Assembly (NCBI GenBank): GCA_914767715.1
Contig: OU612073.1
Location: 498,001-558,000, forward strand
Reading direction: 5' to 3'
DNA: 60,000 nt
DNA from: Membranipora membranacea
Lineage: Eukaryota > Bryozoa > Gymnolaemata > Cheilostomatida > Membraniporidae
Part shown: in pieces, positions 11,091 through 23,529 of the stretch
How positions within the stretch are numbered: position 1 is the stretch's first letter
Layout: the number at the start of each line of letters is the position of its first letter
Translations under genes and position numbers: made by a program
Notes under the pieces: model-generated
Databases searched by the model: none
Told to the model about the DNA's origin: nothing
Seen by the model: the letters and a program-made list of their open reading frames with translations, nothing else

Positions 11091-13055
11091 GATTGCCAGC
11101 TGCAGAAAACAGAATAACCTACAAGACTTTTGGATTCAGGATCAGGAACAAGGTCAAGGAATGCCTGTGTAAGTCTCTAAGCTTTCCATTGTAGTTTATA
11201 TGTTGATGTTTGATCCTCTTGGTGGAAGTTCCATATGTTGTTAAGGTGGACGAGTCTATACCGGAATGTGTGTAATATCGAGCTGTTGACTGGACAGCTC
11301 CTCATATTGCCACTGACAATTGATGATACTGCGATACATTATCTTGCGTGTCACATGTTTCCTGCTATGCTAGTGGTATAATTCAAACCATGGCATTGAT
11401 TTCTCTCTGATTATATAATGTTGAATTGGTTAAATATGTATTTGCAGACTTAAAATCCCTATGTCTTAAGCGAGGCATTCACGGTGATGTATCCGATGGT
11501 GGAGACGTTGGTGTCTTTAATATGGGAGACATGCTGTGGTTCACAGACTTCTGCGTGAGTACCTGATGGGTAAGTGAAATCTAGCTATGTTTCTATATGA
11601 ATGCTGCAATGGACAGACTGTTACACATAATTATGCCTGAAAAAAGGCCTATTAACTGACAGTCACCTAGATACCATTTTTCTCTCACCTAGATACCATT
11701 TTTCTCTGTTGGGGACATGTAAATCATAATCAAGAGTAATAGTTAGTGCACTCAATAGCGGAGAGGGGTTAAACATATTCATTGCATTATTCATTTGGCT
11801 TGTTCCAGGCTAGTCCAGTCTCTTTAGATCTATCATCAGCTAATGCTGCTGATGGATGATAAGCTCTTCTCGTCTAAGATGGAATCCCTGTCAATTCATG
11901 TCATTCTCCATGTCACTCTCTAGGGGTGGTGGCCAATGAAAACCGCTATCCAAAATATGGATAATATTTCTTTGTTGTCTTTAGATTCTCCAAATTACTG
12001 TTGAATCCTAGTCATGGCTACCATCATCAGCTAAGTGCTTCGAATCCATTACCATATTTGACGAAGTTATATCTGAGCTCATCGCTTGAGCAGAACATCA
12101 TGCATGCTTTCTTGTACCTATACTGGAATACATAACAGATATTGCGGATGTACTCAAGGGGCTATGGCATCAGCAGAATAACAGAGGTATTTGGCTAATA
12201 TTTAGGTATCAACTCTTTTTTTAAGTGAGCTCTTTGACAGAAGAGACGAACGCTAGGGGTAATGCAGTCATTAAATTGTCAAATTTGGTATTCTTGGTAC
12301 TGACAAACCACAATGTTGAGTTTTTCTCCCTCAACAGTTTGGACTATTTAGCTTAAGTTTAGCTCATCTAATTTATCCGCTATATAAGGTTGTCCTTTCA
12401 CATTACAAATTTGGATGACATGAGAAATGTTCCACTGAATTCTGATCTAGGCAATTTTAGGCGAGGATATCTCAGTTCTTCATTTACTGTTCTGCTTTTT
12501 TAGGGATTTGCTATGGATTTCACGTCGTGGACACTCACAAGATACCAGATATACCATTTACAATGATAAGCACGAGATTAAGTAAGGTAAGCAGGCTGTC
12601 AACCAACTTGTGTCAAAGCTATATTAGCTGCACAGTTCTGAGTTCTCAGGACAAATAAATTGAAAGATTCTGTCTTGGTACCTCATATGTCATCCCTGTT
12701 GTTGGTAAATAAATTGTTGTTCAATGAGTAGGAGATGGCTCAGTTGGTTAGAGCGCCCGACCTTCAGCATGCAAATGTTGAAGGTTGTCAAATCCCACTG
12801 CAGTCCATCGACTACTGGGATCGGTTGGCCCCCAGGTGTGCTCTGACCTGCCTGCAAACAGAGAGTAACTTGGCACAGATATTGCGGCCTCGCCACTAAG
12901 GTAGTAAAATTTCGCCGTCAATGCTTCGGGATGTGGCCTGTGTTAAGAGATCTGATTTTATTCAACCTTTAATTTTAATCAACTTCATCAATTTATTTCC
13001 ACAGATAAACATTGATGATTACAATATCAACCTTGCTGTTTATGTTGTAGCTTGA
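11091..13055 (+). pseudogene. KDZ-type transposase remnant with introns (plus strand)
   Basis: Four exon-like pieces have consensus borders: 11091-11168, 11448-11554, 12504-12586 and 13005-13055 (TGA). The first two join in frame (phase 1), giving a product with the core GVFNMGDMLWFTDFC. The third encodes YGFHVVDT..PDIPFT..STR, which lines up with the minus-strand exon at 18928-19011, and that one leads into a clear KDZ catalytic block. Exon 12504-12586 is 83 bp where its relative is 84 bp, so the frame into the next exon differs. No exon was found between 11554 and 12504. Assignment of the first two pieces to the same gene is inference. The window gives no sign of an intact element. Confidence 0.5.
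12728..12985 (+). mobile_element. tRNA-derived SINE (family A), near full length
   Basis: It begins with GGAGATGGCTCAGTTGGTTA, has the box-B region AATCCCACTGCAGTCCA, then the shared body (GGTTGGCCCCCAGGTGTGCT, GGCCTCGCCACTAAGG, TTCGCCG) and a TTTTAATCAAC tail. The tRNA-like part carries an extended CTTCAGCAT/ATGTTGAAG stem instead of a normal anticodon arm. Confidence 0.85.
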
Positions 13056-13439
13056 TCATCAGAATACTATGGCTATTCAGACTTCACAAGGCTCAATACT
13101 CTAGCAGCATGCAACTCTTTTCTCATCAGACTGACAGTCTTATTAGTTTAACAACAGATCAGGGCAAATCAAGTCAATGATATTCCTCATCCCTCTTTCA
13201 TAGCTCATAAGCAGTGTTCAGCATCAAATTTATCTTCATATATTATCCAGTCATTGATACCTCTGTTTCTCTGATCGGATCTTCGACTGATATTATTTTT
13301 GTATCCTTGTTAAATTGTGTAGGTTTCAGATTGGGAGTTATCTGTACTTGTAAAAAACTATGAGTAGACAAATCACGTATTTGTGTAGAGAATTCCTATC
13401 AAACCACATCTCACATTTCCTATTTTCAGTTCAAGTGGT

Positions 13440-14430
13440 GATGGTGTATTATTGTAGTAATGTTATCAAATCTCAACATTTTGTGCACAATAACATATTG
13501 TACTTACCAACAAATCTCTGATACTAATATAATACAAATAAAATATTTATCAATATTTTATAATCAGAGGTTTTCTAGTTGTAATACGACAGCTATGTAG
13601 AGCGCAATTGTAGTGGTGATTGCAAGTTCATACCAATGATTTACAATGAGGCAGACTATGGAATTTTGATCCAATGACAAGAACCCATAGCATCACTGCC
13701 TCACTACAGATGAACAAACATTCAATAGATCAGCCCTTCAGTCAGTAATATTTTTGTTTTGAACGTCTCATATGTCAAAGTGACTTGCTTGGCATATATA
13801 TATATATAAAATATGTAATAATCAATATTAGAATAGTGTTCATGAGTTTAATATAGTGCCCAGGCCAAACCAAAACATGTTGATAATATTATCAGGGGTT
13901 TTATAATATGACAGCTCATTAAGTGTGGAAATGAAAAAACTAATTGTGTTGTGATAGCGAGTTCCGACAAATTTCTATCAATATTATAATGTGTATATAT
14001 TAATTTCAATATTAGCGACCGGGCCAAACCAGCACATATTGATAGTTTTATCAGGGGCCTTATAAAATGTCAGCTCATGCAGAGGGCAAATGAAAAAATT
14101 AATTGTGATTGTTACATCTGACAAATTTCTATCAATATCAGAAAACACGTAAATAATTTAAATATAGCACCCAGCCCAAATCAGCACAAATTGACGGTTT
14201 TATCAGGGGTCGATAGACTGCAGTGGGATTTGAACCACCGACCTTCATCACTTACATGTTGAAGGACCGGCGCTCTAGCCAACTGAGCTACCTCCTACCT
14301 CCTCAGCTCATGCAGAGCGCAAATTGTGATTGCGACACCTGACAAATTTCTCTCAATATAGAGTACACGTAAATAATTCAAATATAGTGCCCAGGCCAAA
14401 CCAACACAAATTGATGGTTTTATCAGGGGT
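13440..14430. repeat. Tandem repeat of about 155 bp, four to five diverged units
   Basis: Recurring anchors are GCCCAGGCCAAACCA (13858, 14016, 14168 and 14388) and GACAAATTTCTATCAATAT. Spacing is 158 and 152 bp, then about 220 bp where a SINE head (14212-14298) has landed inside a unit. It is non-coding. Confidence 0.75.
14212..14298 (-). mobile_element. SINE family A, tRNA-like head only
   Basis: On the minus strand it reads GGAGGTAGCTCAGTTGGCTA to AATCCCACTGCAGTC. It interrupts one unit of the surrounding tandem repeat, so it is younger than that array. The SINE body is absent. Confidence 0.8.
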
Positions 14431-14439
14431 GTTATAAAA

Positions 14440-14750
14440 TGTCAGCTCAGCTAAGTAGAGCTCAGATATTTGGTTCAGCTTATACATTCAAAAGTCACAA
14501 AATCTGTCATGCGCTATCATTTAGTCTTCCATTTTTCTTACCAATTCAGGATGTGACGGCCATGCATAGAGCTTATTTTGTTCAAAAATCACAAAATATG
14601 TCAAGCGCTATCATGAAGTCTTGTCATATCAATATTTCAATGCAATTGTTACCATTAGGATGTGACGGCCATATATACAGTTTATTTTGTTCAAAAATCA
14701 AAAAAATCTGTCCAGCGCTATCAAGTACTCAGATCATTAAAGTCAATTTG
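14440..14750. repeat. Tandem repeat with GATGTGACGGCC core, about three units
   Basis: Units share GGATGTGACGGCCAT, TTATTTTGTTCAAAAATC and GCGCTATCA. Two more diverged units lie at 16965-17190, so a once continuous array may have been split by the 2.2 kb between. Confidence 0.7.
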
Positions 14751-15403
14751 GGCAAATCTTAGGCTAAGAAGTTGTCTTCTCTTATTGATGAAATTTGGTG
14801 GCTGTTTTACAAAATAGAGTAGCTACAGCTTTCAAGACTACAACTGTTTGCGTAACATTGTGTTGAGCATGGAAAGTATGCTAATTCGAGCTGCTGGCTG
14901 CAGATTAATCTATATGAAGCCATCGATCTGTGTAAAACATATAAATTGCAAGTAGGTGGCTAGATTGCTTCAGAAAGGGATACAGAGTAAATTTTTCAAC
15001 AATAATGAAGGCAGAGAGTTTTTTACTCCTTGGTCAAGGTACCCGCAAGCTTTGTGTCAAGGGGAAAAATATGTGAAGCTTGAAGCCAAAAACTCCTTTC
15101 ATCTGTTTTTCACCAATATAGAGATCTGGAGCTCAAAGTTTTCGATTGCAGTGAAGAATAGAATATGCAGCCTCTCCCGTAAAAATTTCATTCTGTACAG
15201 CCTTACTCCACGATTACATTTGGTGTTTTATGCTTAAATTACACCTGTTACTATCTTAGCTAAATTGGTACGATGGGTAAGCAGTATTCCGACTGTTTTA
15301 GTAATAGGAATAACTATTATAAATTGGAATGATGCTGCCACAATGTTCCCTTGGTCCCAGTCATTATTGAAGCTTAATTTTATCCAAAGGGCCTCATATC
15401 AAA

Positions 15404-15590
15404 TGTATCTGCTGTCCATCGACTACTGGGCTTTGGTTGGCACCGAGGTGACCTGCCAGCAAACAGAGAGCAACCTGGTGCAGATATTGCGGCCTTGCCA
15501 CTAAGGCAACGAATTTCGCCGCCATTGCTCTGGAATTTGGCTGGTGACAAGACATCTGATTTAAATCAACCATGAATTTTAATTTGATGT
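15404..15590 (+). mobile_element. SINE family A, 3' body only
   Basis: Starts at TGTCCATCGACTACTGGG and follows the family body (CAGCAAACAGAGAGCAACCT, TTGCGGCCTTGCCACTAAGG, TTTCGCCGCC) to TTTAAATCAACCAT. The tRNA-like head is missing. Confidence 0.75.
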
Positions 15591-18500
15591 AATAATGCCT
15601 CAATACACAAATTTCATACGAAGGGAAAAAGTCTTGAGTCACGAAGGTATACTCAGATTTTGATATTCTAATATTACATTTGCTTTAAATCCTTTGGAAT
15701 AGATAAACAAGGCACAACAGTAACAAATTCTTCCATTGTGATGAAAGACAGAGACTGTAATACAACTTGTTTACAAATAAGATTTTCTTGAGGGATTAGA
15801 AAATTCATTCTCAGAAAACAATGTCTGTAATTGATCTAACAACAATACACTGATATCCTTATCCAGCTTAGGTCTCAAACTTCAATGCACTGTGTGAAGA
15901 ATTGCTTCCAATTAAGTTTGGAGGCCATCTCAGATTTGTTGGTTATGGAAGCAGCCCTTCTGTTAGGCTAACTGAATCCTCAAAAGTAACAACATTATAA
16001 CTTGCTGCAGTATAGATGCAGTTCCAGTGCAAGATTTTGAAAAAAATGCACAAAATTGGTTATTTCAGGAATTCAATTCCTAAATATACCAAGGTTGACC
16101 ATGCAGATACTATCTCACTAACTATGCAGCAGAATATTTCACAAAGATATTATGTGGGGTGAGCTCTCCAGACACACAGTTATCATAATCCTATACGCAT
16201 CCAGCATAATTACATCAGTGTTTTTCAATAATAAAAGTATTGGACTGATCAACTCAGCAATACACATTCGTGTAAAATTTAATCTAAAACATTTTGGATG
16301 TATTTGAAAAATGCTATTCTTGAACAGTATCCATTGGAGCTGGCAACATCTTTGCAGCATTCCGCCTCAGACTTGTCTTGCCGTAAAATAGGCAAAATCT
16401 AATTCATATGAAATCGGAATGGATGAAAAAGACAAATCCATGTCATGTTTCGGAATATAGGAGCATATGAAGTGGGGATGGTATAGCATAAACACCTCTC
16501 CCCAAGCACTCTCTACTTGGTTGTGCAATAACTCCCGGAAGAAGGTTAACCAAGCTGTAAAGTGATCGCAACCTTATATAATTTTTAGAAGCATAGACCA
16601 TAGTTTGGTCGAGTAAGGAGAATGTCGATAACTGACTGACGACGAGGTGTCATAGTCGATTGCAAAATTGTAAATAGATTAGTAGCCAGCCAGTAGAGTC
16701 TACGCACTACGCACTTTTAGATAATGTGATAAACTGATGCTCCAAAAAAAATCCACATCTCTGTGACTTACCATGTCGAAATGTAACTCTGCCCAAACAG
16801 AAAAACATGAACTTTGAGAGTTTTTGTCAGATTTTGAGTTTTTTTTGCAGAAAAAGATAAATGAACAGTTAACTGACTGACTAACAATCCAGTTGACCAA
16901 TTGTGGAAAAGTAAGGAGGAGATAACTACAACTGAGTATCTTTGACTTTAAATAACTGACGTGAGTAGTCTTGTCATTTTAATATTTCACTGCATTTTTT
17001 TACTAATTCAGGATGTGACGGCCAATATACAGCTTATTTTGTTCAAAAATTACAAAATCTGTCAAGCGCTATCAAGTGGTCCTGTCATAATATTATTTCA
17101 CTGCATTTTTTAAACATTTAGGTGGTTAGGGCATTATGTGCATTTTATAATGTTCAAAAATCACAAAATCATCATGCGTTATTATCTTGTATGTTTGCAA
17201 TTTCCATTATTTATTTTACTATACATGTTGCAACACCATCATGCAAGCACATGAAAAGACAGCTAATTGTGCTTCACTTCACTTTAAATCATCAACCTCT
17301 CTCACAATGAGTGCCTTCAGCCTAAGCTTAGCTTTATGCCACCAAATTCCATTATTTCAAGAATCATTAAGAAAGAAAGAATAGTTTCAGGTTTTATGCA
17401 ACCGGTATGTTTTTATCAAGCAACATGTTATTAAGCGAGATCACAATGTCATATTAATTAAGTTATTGCCGAACAGTAAACAGTGATAGCCTCAGAGTCC
17501 TATTCATCCTTATGTTTTTTTTAGCATTCATATTAATGGTCATTATTTCACTGGTGATATTTCAATAAAAGCCAAAATCTTTGTACTAAATAAAAGATAT
17601 GGAGCTTAGACCCTGGCTCTATCAACGAACAATCCATACAACATAAAGATATACCACTTATGCAAAAACATCATCAGCAACATAAATATGAGAAATATTG
17701 AAAATAATCCCATCATAAATTTGGTTTTGAGCTTGTAAATATGTTAACTCAGTTGCTGCCTATCAAACAGAAGTAATTCTGAACATTCTGTGTCTATAGC
17801 AGTAAATCATGAGTTCCAGCAGTTCGATCCAGCAATCTTTCTTTCTATAACTACTGAAGGCTTTCATAAGAGCCTCCCTCTCTCTGAGGCTTGAACCAAT
17901 ATGTCAAGAGATATCAGTACTAATTATAATATGTGAGGTTATAAACCCTAAATTAATATCTGACAGCAGGTGAAAGCTGCTTGTGTTTTGTTTCACTTAA
18001 TTCCTTTTCTTTGCTTTCATAGCTAAAATTAATAAAAAATGGAATGATCGTTGTCTTCTCCTTGCTATTAAGGAGACAACTCCAAGGAATGCCAATAACA
18101 GCGCATATAGAATACCATGATCAGACTTCCTTCTGTGATGGGTGAATCTCCTTTGATGCGAAATGATAGTTGCCTCTCCCTCGCATCAATTTGGAGCTGT
18201 AGAGTCTCAGACGACCCCTCATCATTCATGCGCTGTCACAGAAAAACGTCTTAATAGGAAAATACAAAATGAAAGTAGGGGAGAAGCTTGACATCACAGA
18301 TTTGGAGTAATAAATGATGAACCAGACATGCTGTTGGCCATGTGTAACTGTTACACATGTATTCACATATCTGTCAACAAAAATTAGTATCATGATCAGG
18401 ACTAAACACCTGACATGGTTCAATCTGGTAACCATAGGTAGGTTTAAGCAGAGCAAAGCAGGGTGCAAGGACCGCCTTACGCAATGAACCTTCTTCTCAG

Positions 18501-18696
18501 TTCCCTGGGGCCTGCACCCAGTGACCAAGCACCCTGATTAAGTTTGTAACTTTGAACAGCAAAACAACATGAGTAGCTCTATGATCTATGTTGAGAGTTT
18601 ACCTGAAGTACAAAGATTTTATCTGTACATGATATAGGGGTAGAACTAAAGATACTGTATACTCAAATCAAACAGTTTGTTGTTGCAGGAGTATAC
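15591..18696. other. No supported gene
   Basis: Apart from the diverged tandem units at 16965-17190, I see no exon, RNA gene or element with definable ends here. Confidence 0.55.
16965..17190. repeat. Second patch of the GATGTGACGGCC tandem repeat
   Basis: About two units match those at 14440-14750 (GGATGTGACGGCCA, CTTATTTTGTTCAAAAAT, AAATCTGTCAAGCGCTATCA). The units are about 125 bp apart and diverged. Confidence 0.65.
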
Positions 18697-19011
18697 CTGT
18701 GTGGTTCCACCAATGAAACTTGTCCTCAAAGAATAATGCTCTTTAAAGAAGCCAGGATCTCGGTTGAGACAGTATCTGTGCAGGTTGCACGCAATATCGT
18801 ATATAACCACCTTAGGGGCTACAACAACGAAAAAAATTGTTAACTTAATATGGGTTCTCTCTGCCATTTGTTATAGCAGCTAAGCAGTTATCTCAGGTAC
18901 TGATAATTTCCTTTCAGTAATACCTACCTTTTCCGAATCTTGTGCGGAACACAGTAAAAGGAATATCAGGAGACTCTCCAGTATCCATAACATAAAATTC
19001 GTAATTCATCC
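18697..19011 (-). pseudogene. KDZ-type transposase fragment, two exons, frameshifted
   Basis: Exon 19011-18928 (after a TATATTTCAG acceptor) encodes EFYVMDTGESPDIPFTVFRT and ends in phase 1. Exon 18818-18697 continues with VVIYDIACNLHRYCLNRDP, then FFKEH, and in a shifted frame FEDKFHWWNHT. The catalytic Asp block (YDIAC.L..YCLNR.P) followed by a D.FHW.NHT motif is characteristic of Kyakuja-Dileera-Zisupton transposases. A one-base frame change between FFKEH and the FHWWNHT block shows decay. The 59-bp minisatellite begins about 110 bp beyond its 5' end. Confidence 0.75.
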
Positions 19012-19117
19012 CTGAAATATAGAATATAGCACATTATTCAAATTTGTACAAGTTAACAACAAAACAAGAGTAATATTATGATAATTACGTTAATAATCTC
19101 AGTTATTACAAGGCTGA

Positions 19118-20836
19118 TGAGTACAGTTTGGGAGTAACAGACTTTCTCTGGTATCTGGATGACATAGAAAGTCTGTTAAGTACAGTATGGAAGCAACAGA
19201 CTTTCTCTGGTATCTGGATACCATGGAAAGTCTGTTAAGTACAGTATTGGAGCAACAGACTTTCTCTGGCATCTGGATACCATGGAAAGTCTGTTAAGTA
19301 CAGTATTGGAGCAACAGACTTTCTCTGGCATCTGGACACCATGGAAAGTCTGTTAAGTACAGTTTGGGAGTAAGAGACTCTCTCTGCTATCTGGATACAT
19401 GGAACGTCTGTTAAGTACAGTTTGGGAGTAACAGACTTTCTCTGGTATCTGGATACCATGGAAAGTCTGTTAAGTACAGTTTGGGAGTAACAGACTTTCT
19501 CTGGTATCTGGATAACATGGAAAGTCTGTTAAGTACAGTATTGGAGCAACAGACTCTCTCTGCTATCTGGATACCATGGAAAGTCTGTTAAGTACAGTAT
19601 TGGAGCAACAGACTTTCTCTGGCATCTGGATACCATGGAAAGTCTGTTAAGTACAGTATTGGAGCAACAGACTCTCTCTGCTATCTGGATACATGGAACG
19701 TCTGTTAGGTACAGTTTGGGAGTAACAGGATCTCTCTGCTATCTGGATACATGGAAAGTCTGTTAGGTACAGTTTGGGAGTAACAGACTTTCTCTGGTAT
19801 CTGGATGACATAGAAAGTCTGTTAAGTACAGTATTGGAGCAACATACTTTCTCTGGCATCTGGATACCATGGAAAGTCTGTTAAGTACAGTATTGGAGCA
19901 ACAAACTTTCTCTGGCATCTGGATATCATGAAAAGTCTGTTAAGTACAGTTTGGGAGTAACAGACTTTCTCTGGCATCTGGATACCATGGAAAGTCTGTT
20001 AAGTACAGTTTGGGAGTAACAGACTTTCTCTTGCATCTGGATACCATGGAAAGTCTGTTAAGTACAGTATGGGAGCAACAGACTTTCTCTGGTATCTGGA
20101 TACCTTGGAAAGTCTGTTAAGTACAGTATTGGAGCAGCAGACTTTCTCTGGTAACAGACTCTCTCTGGTATCTGGATGACATAGAAAGTCTGTTAAGTAC
20201 AGTATTGGAGCAACAGACTTTCTCTTGCATCTGGATACCATGGAAAGTCTGTTAAGTACAGTATGGGAGCAACAGACTTTCTCTGGTATCTGGATATCAT
20301 AGAAAGTCTGTTAAGTACAGTATTGGAGCAGCAGACTTTCTCTGGTATCTGGATACATGGAAAGTCTGTTAAGTACAGTATTGGAGCAACAGACTCTCTC
20401 TGCTATCTGGATACATAACACTAACTAAGACTAACACAACAGACTTTCTCTGGTATCTGGATATCATAGAAAGTCTGTTAAGTACAGTTTGGGAGCAACA
20501 GACTTTCTCTGGTATCTGGATATCATAGAAAGTCTGTTAAGTACAGTATTGGAGCAACAGGCTCTCTCTGCTATCTGGATACATGGAAAGTCTGTTAAGT
20601 ACAGTATTGGAGCAACAGACTTTCTCAATCTCTGCTATCTCTCTGGATACATGGAAAGTCCCAAACTGTACCTAACAGATTTTCTCTGGTATCTGGAGAA
20701 CATCATGGAAAGTCTGTTAAGTACAGTTTGGGAGCAACAGACTTTCTCGTGTATCTATCTGGATATCATAGAAAGTCTGTTAAGTACAGTTTGGGAGCAA
20801 CAGACTTTCTCTGGCATCATAGAAGAAAGTCTGTTT
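19118..20836. repeat. 59-bp minisatellite, about 29 units, each with an internal hairpin
   Basis: The unit contains CAGACTTTC, about 20 bases with CTGG.ATCTGGATACCATG, then GAAAGTCTG and TTAAGTACAGTATTGGAGCAA. The first and last blocks are exact complements, so each unit can fold. Variants (TCTGCTATCTGGATACATGG) are interspersed, and some units carry small deletions. The period is not a multiple of three, and frames read from it are artefacts. Confidence 0.95.
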
Positions 20837-20971
20837 CCTTACCTCAGTTTCCTTACCTCAGATGAGGTAGCACATCCTATTGATTTGTCGAAGAAATCGG
20901 TTTAGGGATGCCTCTAAATGTTAGGACCAGGGTTTAGACCAGGGAATGTGGTTTTAACAGCATGGCGCTGT

Positions 20972-21274
20972 TTAGGGTTGGGCGGTTTTCTGACCTCTCA
21001 TCTCACGGATTGTCCGAGGCAGGAAACTGGCGTGGTAAACACTTTTGTTTGTGGCCACAGAGTTAGGTTCACCTCTGGCGGCTGCTCTGGTGGTCATTGT
21101 AGCGTTTTCCCTGTCTTCGGTGATTTCATCGTATGCTTTAGAGAGAGCATGGTGTTGGTTCTCGTTCTGAAGAACTCTGGTGAGCAGACACAGCCGATGA
21201 TTTTTCCGCCTTTCTTCCAGCGACCCAATTTCTAGCTGATTCCTGGCTTCGGTCACACTCGTTACCCCTTGCAA
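20972..21274 (-). pseudogene. Non-LTR retrotransposon ORF2 C-terminal fragment
   Basis: A minus-strand frame of about 100 residues ends in ARGEPNSVATNKSVYHASFL followed by PRTIRE. This resembles the S-F-x-P-R-T-I-x-W C-terminal signature of CR1/jockey-type LINE proteins. The upstream reverse-transcriptase part is absent. It sits between the main minisatellite and degenerate units at 21338-21500. Confidence 0.6.
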
Positions 21275-21337
21275 GGAGTAACAGGTTGCTCCTACCTACT
21301 AACCAGTGCTACTTTCTGTTTGATTACATTTAATGTA

Positions 21338-21500
21338 CATAACACTAACTAAGACTAACACAACAGACTTTCTATGGTATCCACTATCCAGATACCAGAA
21401 AAACACTTCTTACCAAGAAGAGAGACGTAACAGACACTCTTCTGTCTATACCTCCTAGTCCTTGTTCTGACAATCATCAAACTTTCTATCTATGGTATCC
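21338..21500. repeat. Degenerate outlying units of the 59-bp minisatellite
   Basis: ACATAACACTAACTAAGACT followed by AACACAACAGACTTTCTATGG repeats a junction also seen at about 20412-20450. Further CTTTCTATCTATGGTATCC pieces follow. This suggests the array once extended across the LINE fragment. Confidence 0.6.
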
Positions 21501-23140
21501 CAACACCAATCAAGTCTGCTGAAGCCAAGATGCAGACCAGATCTTTGTCGTGTTAAGCTTACCCTCTTGAGAATTGATGGATGTTGTCCAAAAAAGTTGG
21601 AGCGCCAATTTCAAATTAACAGACTTTCATATAAGTTGCATGAAAAAAAATCTTCTAATAATGTATCACAATAATCACAAAATTATAATGATATGGTATT
21701 ATGTAAGAAAATTCAGTGTACTTAGAAAGTAATTTTAAGGAGTAGAAATACAAAATGCTCAATATAAATTTGTATATATTATGCGCAAATATACAGAGCT
21801 AACACTATGAACAGAAAGTGCCTTAAAAAGTCTGGCACCAGTTCTGGCAGAGCTAATATATCAACACTGCGTAAGCTTTGGTTCTGGTGAGTGTAAATAC
21901 CTCATATTGTTTCCTTTTCATAGTGAAACTGGATCAAGCTTCCTGATAACAAACTTGCAGAGTGAGCTGAATTTGCATTCTCCAAAAGAATTAGCAATTT
22001 TTATATAGTATATATAATATGAACCTTGAATTCTAGTCGATGTGTTGGCTACAATAATAGAATACTAATGCAGAATATCATACATATCATAAACATACAT
22101 GTAGGAAACAACTGATCTTCATTAGTAAATGAAGGTGAGCTTCTCTTCATTTTGACCTTATATATATAATTATTTATTTATAACAAACAGGGAAACTTCA
22201 CTTTTCTTTCTTTGGAACTGACCATATGACTACTGCATTTCCTGACTTTGGGCTTTGTGTGGGTGGGTATTGGGGCTGTGAAGGATAGAAGCAATGAACT
22301 CAAGGACCCAGCGGGCAAATAGTTGTCTAAACTGAGTTGGAAAGAGGTTACCGGAGGAGGCTGAACACTGTTGCCAATAGTATGCCATATGGACCGGTGG
22401 ACGAGGTTGCCAAAAAGGGATTTTTAGCAACCTCTTCAAGAAGTTTAATAGAGGTTTTATATCCTTCTCAGGGAAGGATATATCAGGGATATTATTAACT
22501 GTCTCTATCCAATATTATCGGATATTAAGATTATCGTTAAATTATTTGTTATATTTATTTATTTTATAAAATTACCTAGAAGGCCTGTGGGAGAGGGAGT
22601 AAGAGGTACTGGCTGAGTGGGGTCTGTAGTGTGCTTCTACCTTGCTAAGAGCATTTAGCATTTGGTATTTAGATACCTAGCAAAAATAATTAATTCATAA
22701 TTTAACAAATGTCTCACTTCCTGACCACCACTTGTTGTGTTGCGTATTAAGTGGTGCCAGAAGCAATTGATTCAATCAATGGCCACGTCTTATTTGCCTA
22801 TTTCAAATTTCTTGGATGTGATACTGGTTCACAGGAATTAATTGAGGATGCTCATGTCTTATTTGATTACTTGGTATCTGGATGTAAAGCATTCTCAAAA
22901 ACAAGCACTTCGCTAGGGGAGACAAATGCTACATTGGTCTGCAAATTACATCGACCTAACCGTGACAACCATTTTACACTCAGCCTAGACCTCTAGGATT
23001 GGTACTGCAGTAAATTTGTACCATCGAAACCCAGGGCTCTCAACCTGGGAGGATTCGAAACCTGAGTTTTGATATTAGCATGTCATATAGTGGTATTTTA
23101 AAGGTGTAAAACACCCTGAGCATAAACAGCTGAGGGTACG
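21501..23140. other. No supported gene
   Basis: Open stretches exist at 22230-22439 (minus) and 22751-22996 (plus), but neither has convincing splice sites or a family signature. Confidence 0.5.
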
Positions 23141-23146
23141 CCTGAG

Positions 23147-23520
23147 ATGGCACAGAAATATTGTCAGGTGAAACCCCTGATATTTGAAGATTATGTGCAA
23201 AGAATAGCTGGCAAAGCAAGTCAAAGAATATATGTTGTTAAAAAAATGTTGCATCTAAGTTCAAAGCCATTAGCTTTCATGATGTTCAAAGGTTTTGTAG
23301 TTTCCCTCTTGATGTACTGTCTGCCTGTTTTGCACATGAGCATATGTACCATAGACAAGAAATTACTAAGGAAAGTTTTTAATGTTGCCAAGAATTTGAG
23401 GCTTGACGTAGGCGACCTCGATATTATTGTGCTGTTTTGCTGATGAGCATCACATCAAACACAATTTTTTTAGTGCGATGCCCTCAAATGCAAGTTCCAT
23501 ACTCTAGCAACAAGCTCCTT
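23147..23520 (+). pseudogene. LINE reverse-transcriptase C-terminal fragment
   Basis: The frame includes FEDYVQRIAGKASQRIYVVK and LSSKPLAFMMFKGFVVSLLM followed by YCLPV. This pattern (K..KRI..L..L....L....Y..FV.SLL.YC.PV) is found after the catalytic core of CR1/L2-like reverse transcriptases. The main frame ends at 23443, and similarity seems to go on in another frame to about 23520. No YADD motif lies nearby. Confidence 0.65.
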
Positions 23521-23529
23521 TATTGACAA

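Noticed and set aside
12690-12896. Minus-strand open frame over the SINE
   Set aside because: It lies entirely within the SINE and its flanks and has no protein signature. The frames at 913-1095, 15394-15642 and 57353-57622 were rejected for the same reason.
19118-20905. Several open frames on both strands, and a possible CRISPR array
   Set aside because: The frames come from the 59-bp minisatellite. The units are contiguous without unique spacers and the setting is eukaryotic, so it is not CRISPR.
20489-20905. 138-codon plus-strand frame
   Set aside because: Nearly all of it is minisatellite units with variable spacing. The repetitive translation has no independent support.
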